Source of the DNA: an uncultured Eubacteriales bacterium | GTDB taxonomy: Bacteria > Bacillota > Clostridia > Christensenellales > Aristaeellaceae | Assembly: GCA_902760595.1 (NCBI GenBank) | Contig: CACWHI010000014.1 | Location: 1 to 44,122, forward strand | DNA: 44,122 bases | Direction of reading: 5' to 3' | Shown: positions 1 through 7,871 of the stretch, in pieces | How positions within the stretch are numbered: position 1 is the first letter of the stretch | How the letters are laid out: the number at the start of each line of letters is the position of its first letter | Program-made: the position numbers and the translations under genes | Notes under the pieces: model-generated | Told to the model about the DNA's origin: nothing | Database searches by the model: none | Seen by the model: only the letters and a program-made list of their open reading frames with translations

Positions 1-54
1 ACGAAGGAGGAAAATAATAAATGGGTACGGTATGGGTGAGTTATGGGTGGACAA

Positions 55-84
55 GAAGAAAACCCCTTGAAAATCAAGGGGTTT
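55..84 (-). terminator. Rho-independent terminator of the tRNA operon
   Basis: An 11-bp perfect stem (60-70 with 74-84, loop 71-73) is followed on the minus strand by a T-rich tail below position 60. It lies directly after the CCA end of the last tRNA gene. Bases 1-54 show no gene or clear signal. Confidence 0.9.
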
Positions 85-85
85 C

Positions 86-172
86 TGGTGCGGGAAACAG
101 GACTTGAACCTGCAATCACGTACGTGAACATGAACCTGAATCATGCGCGTCTGCCAATTCCGCCATTCCCGC
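86..172 (-). tRNA. tRNA-Leu (anticodon CAG)
   Basis: Reading the minus strand, a 7-bp acceptor stem (GCGGGAA), D arm, anticodon loop TTCAGGT, long class II variable arm and T arm fold normally. The anticodon CAG reads CUG. The 3' CCA is encoded (86-88). It is the last gene of the operon and sits against the terminator. Confidence 0.95.
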
Positions 173-178
173 ATTTGA

Positions 179-263
<85 letters not shown>

Positions 264-304
264 ATGATGTGAAGTTACGGAACCGAAGTTCCGGCTGAAG
301 AAGT

Positions 305-380
305 TGGAGCTGGCGAAGGGACTTGAACCCGCAACCTGCTGATTACAAATCAGCTGCTCTACCGATTGAGCTACGCCAGC
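305..380 (-). tRNA. tRNA-Thr (anticodon TGT)
   Basis: Minus-strand cloverleaf with acceptor GCTGGCG/CGCCAGC, anticodon loop containing TGT, standard short variable loop, discriminator T and encoded CCA (305-307). Confidence 0.95.
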
Positions 381-406
381 AGGACAGCCAACCGGCAAGA
401 TGAAAG

Positions 407-483
407 TGGCGACCCGAATGGGGCTCGAACCCATGACCTCCAGCGTGACAGGCTGGCGTTCTAACCAGCTGAACTACCGGGCC
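407..483 (-). tRNA. tRNA-Asp (anticodon GTC)
   Basis: Minus-strand cloverleaf with acceptor GGCCCGG/TCGGGTC (two G-U pairs), anticodon loop CTGTCAC containing GTC, discriminator G as usual for tRNA-Asp, and encoded CCA (407-409). Confidence 0.95.
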
Positions 484-487
484 GTAG

Positions 488-561
488 TAGGCCTTCAGGG
501 ACTCGAACCCCGGACCAGCCGGGTATAAGCCGGATGCTCTAACCAACTGAGCTAAAGGCCC
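488..561 (-). tRNA. tRNA-Ile (anticodon TAT, reads AUA)
   Basis: The acceptor stem is GGGCCTT/AAGGCCT and the anticodon loop reads CTTATAC, giving anticodon TAT. The first anticodon-stem pair is a U-C mismatch; the other four pair. The discriminator is A, but the next three bases are CTA, so CCA is not encoded. Most bacteria decode AUA with a CAT tRNA whose C34 is changed to lysidine by TilS; a genuine UAU isoleucine tRNA is uncommon. The body resembles elongator tRNA-Met/Ile2, so charging identity should be treated as likely rather than certain. Confidence 0.85.
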
Positions 562-589
562 ATCTTCGCCTGAAAGCGTCGCGAGAAAG

Positions 590-662
590 TGACCCTGCCG
601 GGATTCGAACCCGGGTAGCCGCCGTGAAAGGGCGGTGTCTTAGGCCTCTTGACCACAGGGCC
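590..662 (-). tRNA. tRNA-Glu (anticodon TTC)
   Basis: Minus-strand cloverleaf with acceptor GGCCCTG/CAGGGTC, anticodon loop CTTTCAC containing TTC, and discriminator A. CTT follows the discriminator, so CCA must be added post-transcriptionally. Confidence 0.93.
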
Positions 663-692
663 ATGCGTCTGATGTATCCCAGGGGATCAGAC

Positions 693-768
693 TGGTCGGG
701 GTGAAGGGATTCGAACCCCCGGCCCCATGCTCCCAAAGCACGTGCGCTACCATCTGCGCTACACCCCG
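693..768 (-). tRNA. tRNA-Pro (anticodon TGG)
   Basis: Minus-strand cloverleaf with acceptor CGGGGTG/CACCCCG, anticodon loop TTTGGGA containing TGG, discriminator A and encoded CCA (693-695). It is the first gene of the operon, about 30 bases after the -10 box. Confidence 0.95.
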
Positions 769-798
769 AGGTGCGAGGCTCTTCGGGCGACGATGTGT

Positions 799-827
799 AT
801 TATATGCGATTCCGGGTCATTTGTCAA
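799..827 (-). promoter_or_regulatory. Sigma-70/SigA consensus promoter of the tRNA operon
   Basis: On the minus strand, TTGACA (822-827) and TATAAT (799-804) match consensus perfectly and are separated by exactly 17 bases. It begins about 50 bases after the mutS stop; no terminator was recognised between them, so some mutS read-through into the tRNAs is possible. Confidence 0.95.
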
Positions 828-876
828 CACTTTTTTTGGCGTTTTTTGCTCTTCTTGCGAGGAACGATGATTTCCC

Positions 877-3471
877 TTACAGCTTGAGCGCTTTTTCCTT
901 CAGCACAAACAGCCGGTTCAGCGCGTCCATGGGCGTCATGGACAGGACGTCCAGCTGCTGGATCTCCTCGATGAATTCCGTACGGGTGAAGCCCAGGATG
1001 CTCTCCTGCTCGTTCTTGCGTTTGCCCTTGCCCTTCGGATTCAGGATGCTCTGACCCAGGCCCTGGTCCGACATATCGTGTACGGTCAGGCGCGCCTCGA
1101 TCTCCTGCGCGCGGGCGACCACCTCGCGGGGGACGCCTGCCAGGCGCGCCACGTAGATGCCGAAGGATTTGTCCGCGCCGCCGGGCATGATCTTGCGCAG
1201 GAAGAGCACCTGTTCGCCCTGCTCGCGCACGGCTACGCAGCAGTTGACGACGCCGGGCAGCTTGCCTTCCAGCTCCGAGAGCTCGTGGTAATGGGTGGCA
1301 AACAGGGTCAGCGCGCCGGATTTCTTCTTGTCGGCCAGGTATTCTACCGCGGCCCATGCGATGCTCAGGCCGTCGAAGGTGCTGGTGCCGCGGCCGATCT
1401 CATCCATCAGGACCAGCGATTTCTCCGTCGCGTTTTTCAGGATATAGGCCGTCTCGGCCATTTCCACCATGAAGGTGGACTGGCCTTGGGCCAGATTGTC
1501 GGACGCGCCGATGCGGGTGAACACACAGTCTGTCAGTGGGATGTTGGCGCTTTCGGCGGGCACGAAGCTGCCCATGTGCGCCATCAGCGTGATCAGCGCG
1601 ACCTGACGCATATAGGTGGATTTGCCGGCCATGTTGGGACCGGTGATGATTTCCATGTGCCGGTCCGCCCGGTTCATTTCCGTATCGTTGGGGATAAAGG
1701 GCTCGTCCGTGTTCAGGGCTTCCACCACCGGGTGCCGGCCCTCGCGGATCTCCATGACGCCCTCGTCATTGAGGGTGGGCCGGACATAGCGGTTCATCAG
1801 GGCGGCCCGGGCTAGGCTCTGGTACACATCCAGCTGCTTGAAGCCCAGCGCTGTGCGCTGCAGGGCGTCCATATGGGCGGCGATCTGCGCGCGCACCTGG
1901 TCGAAGAGCTGGTACTCCAGCTTCTGGGCCTGGTCCTGCGCGCCGAGGATCCTGCGCTCCAGTTCACGCAGCTCGTCCGTGGTATACCGCTCCGCGTTGG
2001 CCAGCGTCTGGCGGCGGAGATAGCGGTCGGGCACCTGGGAAAGGAAGGATTTGGTGACCTCGATATAATAGCCGAATACCCGGTTGTACTGGATGCGCAG
2101 GTTGCGGATACCGGTCTGCTCCCGCTCCCGGGCCTCCAGGTCCATCAGCCACTGCTTGCCCTCGGAGTCCGCACGGCGGTACTCGTCCAGCTGGGCGTCA
2201 TACCCGGTCCGGATGACGCCCGGGTCGTTGGGGGACAGCGGCGCGTCGTCGGAAATGGCCGCGTTCAGGGTGTCCAGCAGATCCTGCACCGGGTCCAGCA
2301 GCTGCATGACGGATGACAGCGCTTCCGCGCTGATGAGCTCGCGCACCGGCTGAGCCTGACTGAGCGAACGGCGCAGGGACAGGCAGTCCCTCGGATTCAG
2401 GGACTGATAGGAGACCTTGGACAGCAGCCGCTCCATGTCGTAGACCTGCTGCAGGCGCTCGCGCACGGCCTCGCAGAGGACGGGCTCCCGGGTCAGCGCC
2501 TCCACGGCGTCCAGGCGGGCGTTGATCTCCTCGGGCAGCAGCAGGGGCTGCTCGACATAGGCGCGCAGCAGACGGCCGCCCATGGCGGTCACCGTGTGGT
2601 CCAGCACGCTGAGCAGCGTGCCTTTGCCGCCCTGGCCGCGCAGGGTCTGGGTCAGCTCCAGGTTGCGGATGGTGTTCTGATCCAGCGGCATGGTATGTCC
2701 CGCGGTCACGAACTGGATGCGGGTGATATGGCCGAGGGCGTTCTTCTGGGTGTCGTTCAGGTAGGCCATCAGGGCGCCGGCGGCGCACATCGCCGGCTGA
2801 TTGGCCGCGTTGAAGCCCAGCGCTTCAGGCGAAGCGGTCTCAAAATGCCGGAGCAGCCGTTCCCGCGCGTCCTTGGGACGAAAACGCTCCGCGGAACTGC
2901 CGGATACCGCTATGCCGGCCAGGGGGCGCACCGCCTCTTCCGCGTTGGTGATGATCTCGGCGGGGGAGACGGACGCGATAACGCCCCGGATCTCCCGCTC
3001 ATCGGATGTTCCCATGCGGGCGTACATCTCGCCGGTGGATACGTCCGCGTAGGCGAAGCCTGCCTTGCGGCCGCTGACGCAGATGCTGAGCAGATAATTG
3101 TTCCGCTTTTCCCCGATAGCGGCGCTGTCAGTCAGCGTGCCCGGCGTGATGATGCGGATGATATCGCGCTTGACAAGGCCCTTGGCCAGGGCGGGGTCCT
3201 CCATCTGCTCGCAGATGGCGACCTTGTATCCCTTCTCCACCAGGCGCGTGACATAGGTATCCACGGCATGAAAAGGCACGCCGCACATCGGCGCGCGCTC
3301 CGGCAGGCCGCAGTCCTTGCCTGTCAGCGTCAGCTCCAGCTCCCGGCTGCCCGTCAGCGCGTCGTCGAAGAACATTTCGTAAAAATCGCCGACGCGGAAA
3401 AAGAGCAGCGGTTCCGGATTTTCCTGCTTGATGCGCAGATACTGCTGCATCATGGGGGAGAGGGAAGACAT
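877..3471 (-). CDS. mutS: DNA mismatch repair protein MutS
   Basis: 864 residues, full length for MutS. The protein recognises base mismatches and small loops and then, with ATP, recruits MutL. The N-terminal mismatch-binding domain carries the Phe-x-Glu motif (F30-Y-E32 in GDFYEMF). The C-terminal ABC-type ATPase has Walker A GPNMAGKST near residues 611-619 and Walker B LVLMDEIGRGTS near 684-695. The start is ATG with GGAGG six bases upstream. It is the last gene of a miaB/membrane protein/YlbF/mutS series. No mutL is present in the window. The gene ends just before the tRNA promoter. Confidence 0.98.
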   Translation of the reverse strand: MSSLSPMMQQYLRIKQENPEPLLFFRVGDFYEMFFDDALTGSRELELTLTGKDCGLPERAPMCGVPFHAVDTYVTRLVEKGYKVAICEQMEDPALAKGLVKRDIIRIITPGTLTDSAAIGEKRNNYLLSICVSGRKAGFAYADVSTGEMYARMGTSDEREIRGVIASVSPAEIITNAEEAVRPLAGIAVSGSSAERFRPKDARERLLRHFETASPEALGFNAANQPAMCAAGALMAYLNDTQKNALGHITRIQFVTAGHTMPLDQNTIRNLELTQTLRGQGGKGTLLSVLDHTVTAMGGRLLRAYVEQPLLLPEEINARLDAVEALTREPVLCEAVRERLQQVYDMERLLSKVSYQSLNPRDCLSLRRSLSQAQPVRELISAEALSSVMQLLDPVQDLLDTLNAAISDDAPLSPNDPGVIRTGYDAQLDEYRRADSEGKQWLMDLEAREREQTGIRNLRIQYNRVFGYYIEVTKSFLSQVPDRYLRRQTLANAERYTTDELRELERRILGAQDQAQKLEYQLFDQVRAQIAAHMDALQRTALGFKQLDVYQSLARAALMNRYVRPTLNDEGVMEIREGRHPVVEALNTDEPFIPNDTEMNRADRHMEIITGPNMAGKSTYMRQVALITLMAHMGSFVPAESANIPLTDCVFTRIGASDNLAQGQSTFMVEMAETAYILKNATEKSLVLMDEIGRGTSTFDGLSIAWAAVEYLADKKKSGALTLFATHYHELSELEGKLPGVVNCCVAVREQGEQVLFLRKIMPGGADKSFGIYVARLAGVPREVVARAQEIEARLTVHDMSDQGLGQSILNPKGKGKRKNEQESILGFTRTEFIEEIQQLDVLSMTPMDALNRLFVLKEKALKL

Positions 3472-3528
3472 GGATGACCTCCAAAAATCATAGAATGGAA
3501 AAAGGAAGGGGATGATAAGAAGGAGGAG

Positions 3529-3620
3529 TTAAAAAGTAGGAGGTAGGAAGTGATTCTGGAGTGGCATCTTTAATCCCGGAAGCTGAAACACAATCACTTC
3601 CTACTTCCTAATTCCTAATT
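3529..3620. repeat. Intergenic inverted repeat of AGGAAGT-type low-complexity arms (locus A)
   Basis: Between mutS and the YlbF gene, a purine-rich arm (3536-3555, GTAGGAGGTAGGAAGTGATT) is mirrored by a pyrimidine-rich arm beginning AATCACTTCCTAC (3592-3612). Twelve bases pair perfectly next to a loop of about 36 bases. The same ACTTCCTA units recur at 19087-19125, and a related CACTCCT type occurs at 27990-28150. No coding potential was seen. Confidence 0.6.
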
Positions 3621-3633
3621 TCCACTTGCCATG

Positions 3634-4032
3634 TCAGTTGCATCCCGCGCACGTGCTGCACGCGCCGCTGCAGCCTCGGGCCTGGGTACCCTCGGGGTTC
3701 AGGGACTGCTGCAGGGTGCTGTTGACGTCGCGCATCATGGCGGCAAAGTTATTGCGGGACTGCTTGACGGCTTTTGCCAGCGGGTGTTCGTTATATTTGG
3801 CCTGCAGCTCCTCCAGCTCGCGGGTGCGGGCCTTCATTTCGTCGTAATCCGGGTCGTCCTGGGTCGCCAGTTGCTCGACCTCGGTACGCTTCCGCTCATA
3901 TTCCTGATAGATATTCGTCAGGTATTCGTCCTGGTTGGCCGCGTCCTCCGCCGCCCGCATCAGGATGAATTCCGGGCTGAAGCGCAGGGCGTTCGCCAGC
4001 TCCTTCGCTTTCTGCATCACGTTTTCAGACAT
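3634..4032 (-). CDS. YlbF/YmcA-family protein with C-terminal cysteine cluster
   Basis: 132 residues, mostly charged helix, of the YlbF (DUF964) family. In Bacillus subtilis, YlbF and YmcA act with YaaT in an Fe-S containing complex that affects RNase Y-dependent RNA processing. The last dozen residues hold C121, C125, C128 and C131, which could bind a metal or an Fe-S cluster (inference). The start is the ATG at 4032, which has GGAG at proper distance; a longer open frame seven codons upstream lacks this site. A YlbF gene between miaB and mutS is a familiar clostridial arrangement. Confidence 0.85.
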   Translation of the reverse strand: MSENVMQKAKELANALRFSPEFILMRAAEDAANQDEYLTNIYQEYERKRTEVEQLATQDDPDYDEMKARTRELEELQAKYNEHPLAKAVKQSRNNFAAMMRDVNSTLQQSLNPEGTQARGCSGACSTCAGCN

Positions 4033-4042
4033 ATAAACTCCT

Positions 4043-4531
4043 TCAGTTGACAAACAGCTCCAGCCGTTTATTGTAATAGCTGCGGTTGATCAGCAGCGGT
4101 ACACAGCAGACGATCGCCATGGCGATCAGGTCAGTGGAAGAGCTGCTGAACGGCTGCCGCCTGATCGCGGCGGCAGCGATGGTGTAGCCTATGCTGACAG
4201 CCGCCTCAGCGACATAGACCGCGCTCAGCTTATCCGGCGCGCCAAGCTTGAAGCCTGACAGCTGAAACCGCACATATACTCTGTATACCGCTAATAGGAG
4301 CATGACAGCGCCCATGACCGTGTCGGCGATCCTCAGGGTTTCAAATTCCGCATACACCTGGGCGGTCTCATTCCCGTAATACTGCTCGGACAGGAGCACG
4401 ATCGCCATGCTCAGCTCCGTAACCGCGCCTGCCCACAGGAAAAACCAGGTCAAAAGCCTGTGCCAGATGAGTGAATGCCGTTTCGCGGGAGAACCGTTTC
4501 CAGGATCACGGTACTGACCGAAATTCTCCAA
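4043..4531 (-). CDS. Uncharacterised four-helix membrane protein
   Basis: 162 residues with about four hydrophobic segments (near 25-47, 70-87, 105-123 and 133-150), a charged N-terminus and no recognised domain. It starts with TTG, eight bases after GGAGG, sixteen bases downstream of miaB. Its stop lies ten bases before the YlbF start, so the four genes are probably co-transcribed. It interrupts the usual miaB-YlbF neighbourhood and may be a lineage-specific insertion. Function unknown. Confidence 0.75.
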   Translation of the reverse strand: MENFGQYRDPGNGSPAKRHSLIWHRLLTWFFLWAGAVTELSMAIVLLSEQYYGNETAQVYAEFETLRIADTVMGAVMLLLAVYRVYVRFQLSGFKLGAPDKLSAVYVAEAAVSIGYTIAAAAIRRQPFSSSSTDLIAMAIVCCVPLLINRSYYNKRLELFVN

Positions 4532-4547
4532 TGTATCCGCCTCCGCT

Positions 4548-5948
4548 TTATTTCTTTTTTCCCTTCAGCGTCGTGCGGCTGGCCGCGGTGATCGTGACGG
4601 GCACGATCCTGCCCATATCGCCGGCATCGCCGGAGAAATTGACGCTGATGTTCCGTTCGCATTTGCCGGTCAGCATGGCCGCGTCGCGGCGCGACACGTC
4701 GGTCACCAGCACGTTGACCGTCTGGCCGACCATGCCGTTCAGCACGCGCTCGGTCTGCTTGTCCTGGGCGGCGATCAGGCGGGTGATGCGGTCGGTGGAG
4801 ACCTCCGCGGGCACCTGATCCGGGAACTCCGCGGCTTTCGTGCCCACCCGCGGGCTGTAGATGAAGGTGAAGGCGCTGTCGAAGCGCATCCGCTCCACCA
4901 GCGCCAGGGTGTCCCGGAATTCCGCCTCCGTCTCCCCGGGAAAGCCCACGATCAGGTCGGTGGTGAGCCCGATGTCCGGCCGCGCCTGGCGGAGACGGTC
5001 GGCCCGCTCCATATACTGATCTACTGTATAGTGCCGGTTCATGGCCTTCAGGATCCGGTCATTGCCCGACTGGGCCGGAAGGTGAAAATGCCCCATGATC
5101 CGCGGATTGCGGCCGATCTCCTCGATCAGCGCGTCGCTCAGGTCCTTGGGGTGCGAGGTCATGAAGCGGATGCGGGGAATCCCCGTCTCCGATACCCGGC
5201 GCAGCAGACCCGCGAAGTCCAGCCCCGTCTCCGGCACGCGGCCGTAGGAATTCACGTTCTGCCCCAGCAGCATGACCTCCTGCACGCCGGCCTTGACCAG
5301 GTCTTCGACCTCGCGCACGATGTCGTCCGGCTGACGGGAGCGCTCGCGCCCGCGCACATAGGGCACGATGCAGTAGGTGCAGAAGTTGTTGCACCCGTAC
5401 ATCACCGTCACATAGGTCTGCCAGGGGCTCGAACGGCGGATGGGCACGCCTTCCGCAATGGTGTTCAGCTCCTCGTCCACCTCGATCATCCGGGTCCCGC
5501 GCTCTACTGCCTCGTACAGCAGCTCTGGCAGCTTATGCAGCGTGCCGGTGCCGAAGGCGATGTCGATAAAGGGATACTGCCGGCGGATGCTGTCCGCCAT
5601 GCCCTGCTCCTGCACCATGCAGCCGCAGACGCCGATCAGCATGTCCGGCCGGTCCTTCTTGAGCTCCTTGAGCCAGATCACGTTGCCCAGGGCCTTGCGC
5701 TCCGCGTTGTCGCGGATGCAGCAGGTGTTGTGCAGCACAAAGTCCGCTTCCTCCCGCGGCGCTTCGGTTAGGCCCATCTCCGTCAGCATCCCCGCCAGCT
5801 TTTCCGAGTCATGCGCGTTCATCTGGCAGCCGTAGGTCATGATGCAATAGGTCATCGGCCGCTTTGGAAGCGTGCTGAAGAGACGCATATACTGCGCCTG
5901 GCGGTCGATTTCCAACTGGGGTACGGGATAAATGACGGTCGAATTCAT
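4548..5948 (-). CDS. miaB: tRNA-2-methylthio-N6-dimethylallyladenosine synthase MiaB
   Basis: 466 residues. A radical-SAM methylthiotransferase that adds the 2-methylthio group to i6A37 of tRNAs reading codons that begin with U. The N-terminal UPF0004 domain supplies the auxiliary cluster cysteines C41 (YGCQMN), C77 (CCIRDNA) and C110 (VCGCM). The radical-SAM motif CxxxCxxC is C186, C190 and C193 (YGCNNFCTYCIVPYVRG). A TRAM domain lies at the C-terminus. It is the promoter-proximal gene of the mutS-containing cluster. Confidence 0.97.
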   Translation of the reverse strand: MNSTVIYPVPQLEIDRQAQYMRLFSTLPKRPMTYCIMTYGCQMNAHDSEKLAGMLTEMGLTEAPREEADFVLHNTCCIRDNAERKALGNVIWLKELKKDRPDMLIGVCGCMVQEQGMADSIRRQYPFIDIAFGTGTLHKLPELLYEAVERGTRMIEVDEELNTIAEGVPIRRSSPWQTYVTVMYGCNNFCTYCIVPYVRGRERSRQPDDIVREVEDLVKAGVQEVMLLGQNVNSYGRVPETGLDFAGLLRRVSETGIPRIRFMTSHPKDLSDALIEEIGRNPRIMGHFHLPAQSGNDRILKAMNRHYTVDQYMERADRLRQARPDIGLTTDLIVGFPGETEAEFRDTLALVERMRFDSAFTFIYSPRVGTKAAEFPDQVPAEVSTDRITRLIAAQDKQTERVLNGMVGQTVNVLVTDVSRRDAAMLTGKCERNISVNFSGDAGDMGRIVPVTITAASRTTLKGKKK

Positions 5949-6011
5949 GCTGCGGCACAGCCTCCGTTCGGATTTGAAAGGGGTTTGCGCCCGAAAATCA
6001 GGCGCGTTCAG

Positions 6012-6041
6012 ATTATACCATCATCGGCGCATAAAAGTCTA
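6012..6041 (-). promoter_or_regulatory. Putative promoter of miaB operon
   Basis: Minus-strand TATAAT (6012-6017) with TAGACT (6036-6041) as -35, spacer 18, about 65 bases upstream of the miaB start. The -35 is weak. The promoter of the DUF4160 module uses the same TAGACT hexamer. Confidence 0.65.
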
Positions 6042-6065
6042 CATTTTATCAGCCGGATATTACAA

Positions 6066-6095
6066 GAAAAACCTCAGCGTTTTCAGCCGCTGAGG
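6066..6095 (-). terminator. Rho-independent terminator after the DUF4160 gene
   Basis: Minus-strand stem CCTCAGCG/CGCTGAGG (6088-6095 with 6072-6079), then TTTTTCTT. It ends the 6120-6660 module just before the miaB promoter region. Confidence 0.85.
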
Positions 6096-6119
6096 CGGCT
6101 CTTATTCAAAAAATCAGCT

Positions 6120-6398
6120 TTAGCAATAGAAGCGCGCTTCGCCGAACACCTCAGTCCACTTGCTGACGATCGAATCATGTCTGGCGCTGATGATCTGCAT
6201 GATGTAGTGAAGCTGACGTTCTGGTATTTCCGAATTGTTATTCTGAAGGATGCACCCGCCGGCTTTGGTCAGCCAGATCTTTGTCCCATTCTTTGAAGGT
6301 TTGCCTTCCGCCACGTGAACATGTACCGGTTCAAGCGGATCGTTTTCATTGACCCAGAAATAGACGAGATAACTGCCAATCTTAAAAACTTGCGGCAC
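6120..6398 (-). CDS. DUF4160 family protein
   Basis: 92 residues from a GTG start. The N-terminal half (PQVFKIGSYLVYFW, then PVHVHVAEGKPS) matches the DUF4160 pattern, a small family with unknown function often found paired with another small gene. GGGAGG stands eight bases before the GTG at 6398; a longer reading upstream would start without a ribosome site. It overlaps the preceding gene by 17 bases, so the two are translationally coupled. No transmembrane or signal segment. Confidence 0.75.
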   Translation of the reverse strand: MPQVFKIGSYLVYFWVNENDPLEPVHVHVAEGKPSKNGTKIWLTKAGGCILQNNNSEIPERQLHYIMQIISARHDSIVSKWTEVFGEARFYC

Positions 6399-6660
6399 GG
6401 CCGAATCCTCCCTCTCTGGCCAGCGCAATGATCACATGGGAAACGCTTTCCAGCAGCTCCTGGTACGCTTTGATCTCGTCCTTTGTGAATCCTTCAACCT
6501 TTTCCCATGAGTAATGCGGCAGCCAGCAGACGGCGGAATGGAAGCCGCCTTCTACCGGCTGTTCGATGACGACCTTGACCCGCTCCTCGCCGTCGATGAG
6601 CTGCGGTTCAGAATGAACGATCTCCGTATCGTCATCAAGCGTCATAAAAGGATACAGCAT
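6382..6660 (-). CDS. Small conserved partner of the DUF4160 protein
   Basis: 92 residues, acidic, with no named domain recognised. The N-terminus (LYPFMTLDDDTEIVHSE) and the central segment HSAVCWLPHYSWE resemble small proteins I associate with DUF4160 genes in gut Firmicutes (recollection, not a search). ATG start with AGGAG nine bases upstream. It is the first gene of a two-gene unit with its own promoter. An antitoxin-like or accessory role is conceivable but unproven. Confidence 0.65.
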   Translation of the reverse strand: MLYPFMTLDDDTEIVHSEPQLIDGEERVKVVIEQPVEGGFHSAVCWLPHYSWEKVEGFTKDEIKAYQELLESVSHVIIALAREGGFGRAASF

Positions 6661-6722
6661 TCTTACGATCTCCTTTTTGCATCGCTGTCGCAGTAAAGCA
6701 TACCTATATCATCGGGATCAAA

Positions 6723-6751
6723 GTATATCATAAAGCGCGCGCAAAGTCTAT
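6723..6751 (-). promoter_or_regulatory. Putative promoter of the DUF4160 module
   Basis: Minus-strand TAGACT (6746-6751) and TATACT (6723-6728), spacer 17, about 65 bases before the ATG at 6660. Confidence 0.6.
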
Positions 6752-6803
6752 TATTCGATCTGTTCTGATCGCAGACGAACGCCGTTGATCCGGCAAGAAG
6801 GTT

Positions 6804-7871
6804 TCACCTTCCTGTCTTCTTCCTCGTCATTTCCAGCAGGCCCAGGGACGTGAAGCCGTGGACCACGCACTTGACGGGATCCTCCCGGAGCAGAGCGCGG
6901 AGCCGCGTCAGCACGGTTTCCCGCGCCGTGTCAGTCTCCATGTCGATAAAGTCGATGATCACGATGCCGCCGATGCCGCGCACGCGCAGGAGCCGGGCAA
7001 TCATCTCCGCCGCCTCCAGGTTGGTGCGCAGGAAGAGCTGCTCCTTATCACCGCCCTTGCCCATGGACTTGCCTGTGTTCACGTCGATGGCGGTCAGCGC
7101 CTCGCAGGGGTCCACCACCACGAAGCCGCCCGAGGGCAGCCACACCTGGCGGCGGCGCAGCTTCTCCAGCTGCTCCATGACGGCAAAATCCGCGAGGGGA
7201 TGCTCGCGTGTCTCGTGCGGCGGCGCGTCCGGTTCGTTCTGATCCAGGATCAGGGCGTCGACCGCGCCGAAATCCTCCATCGCCTGCTCCAGGGCGCTCC
7301 GGCCCGGCCACAGCAGGCGCGGTTCCGCCGGCGCTTCGGCTTGGGCCTTCAGCGCTTCCCAGCGCCTGAGCAGCCGGGCAAGCTCGTCCCGCAGGGCGGC
7401 TTCGGACATGTCCGCCGCGGCGCGGCGCAGCACCAGCCCCATGCCCGGCGGCTGGAGGCGAATGCCCAGGCCCCGCAGGACTTCCCGCTGGGGCTCGTCC
7501 TCTACCCTGCCGGACACGCCCAGCGCCGTGCTCAGCGGCAGCAGGATCAGCCCGCGTCCCGCCAGGGAGATGTCCTGGGTCAGGTAGGCGCTCTTGGCGC
7601 CGACGGCGGGCTTTTTGACCTGCACCAGCACAAAATCGCCCGGATGCAGGGGCTGCTTCGCCTCCGACTCCGGCAGGAAGCCCACCTGCTTGTCCGGCAG
7701 GCTCACGAAGGCGGCGGCCACGCCCTTTACATTCTGGCGTACGCGCCCGATCAGCACCGCTTCCGTCCGGAGCCCCGTTTCCGCCACCGCGCGGAAATCC
7801 ATCAGCTTCCGGTCCTCTAATAGCGCCAGGCAGATTTCGTCCTGCCTGTGCTCCATCAGCAGGGCGCGCAC
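6804..7871 (-). CDS. Ribonuclease E/G family protein, short form
   Basis: 355 residues. RNase E/G enzymes cleave single-stranded A/U-rich RNA in rRNA maturation and mRNA decay. An S1-like RNA-binding segment lies at about 35-110. The catalytic aspartates are visible in AIDVNTG (near 263) and VIIDFIDM (near 306-309), and the conserved ending TSLGLLEMTRKKTGR is present. The protein stops right there, so the zinc-link cysteines and small domain found in longer RNase G/E are absent. Start is GTG immediately after the upstream TAA, with GGAGG eight bases before it. Third gene of the radical-SAM cluster. Confidence 0.88.
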   Translation of the reverse strand: MRALLMEHRQDEICLALLEDRKLMDFRAVAETGLRTEAVLIGRVRQNVKGVAAAFVSLPDKQVGFLPESEAKQPLHPGDFVLVQVKKPAVGAKSAYLTQDISLAGRGLILLPLSTALGVSGRVEDEPQREVLRGLGIRLQPPGMGLVLRRAAADMSEAALRDELARLLRRWEALKAQAEAPAEPRLLWPGRSALEQAMEDFGAVDALILDQNEPDAPPHETREHPLADFAVMEQLEKLRRRQVWLPSGGFVVVDPCEALTAIDVNTGKSMGKGGDKEQLFLRTNLEAAEMIARLLRVRGIGGIVIIDFIDMETDTARETVLTRLRALLREDPVKCVVHGFTSLGLLEMTRKKTGR

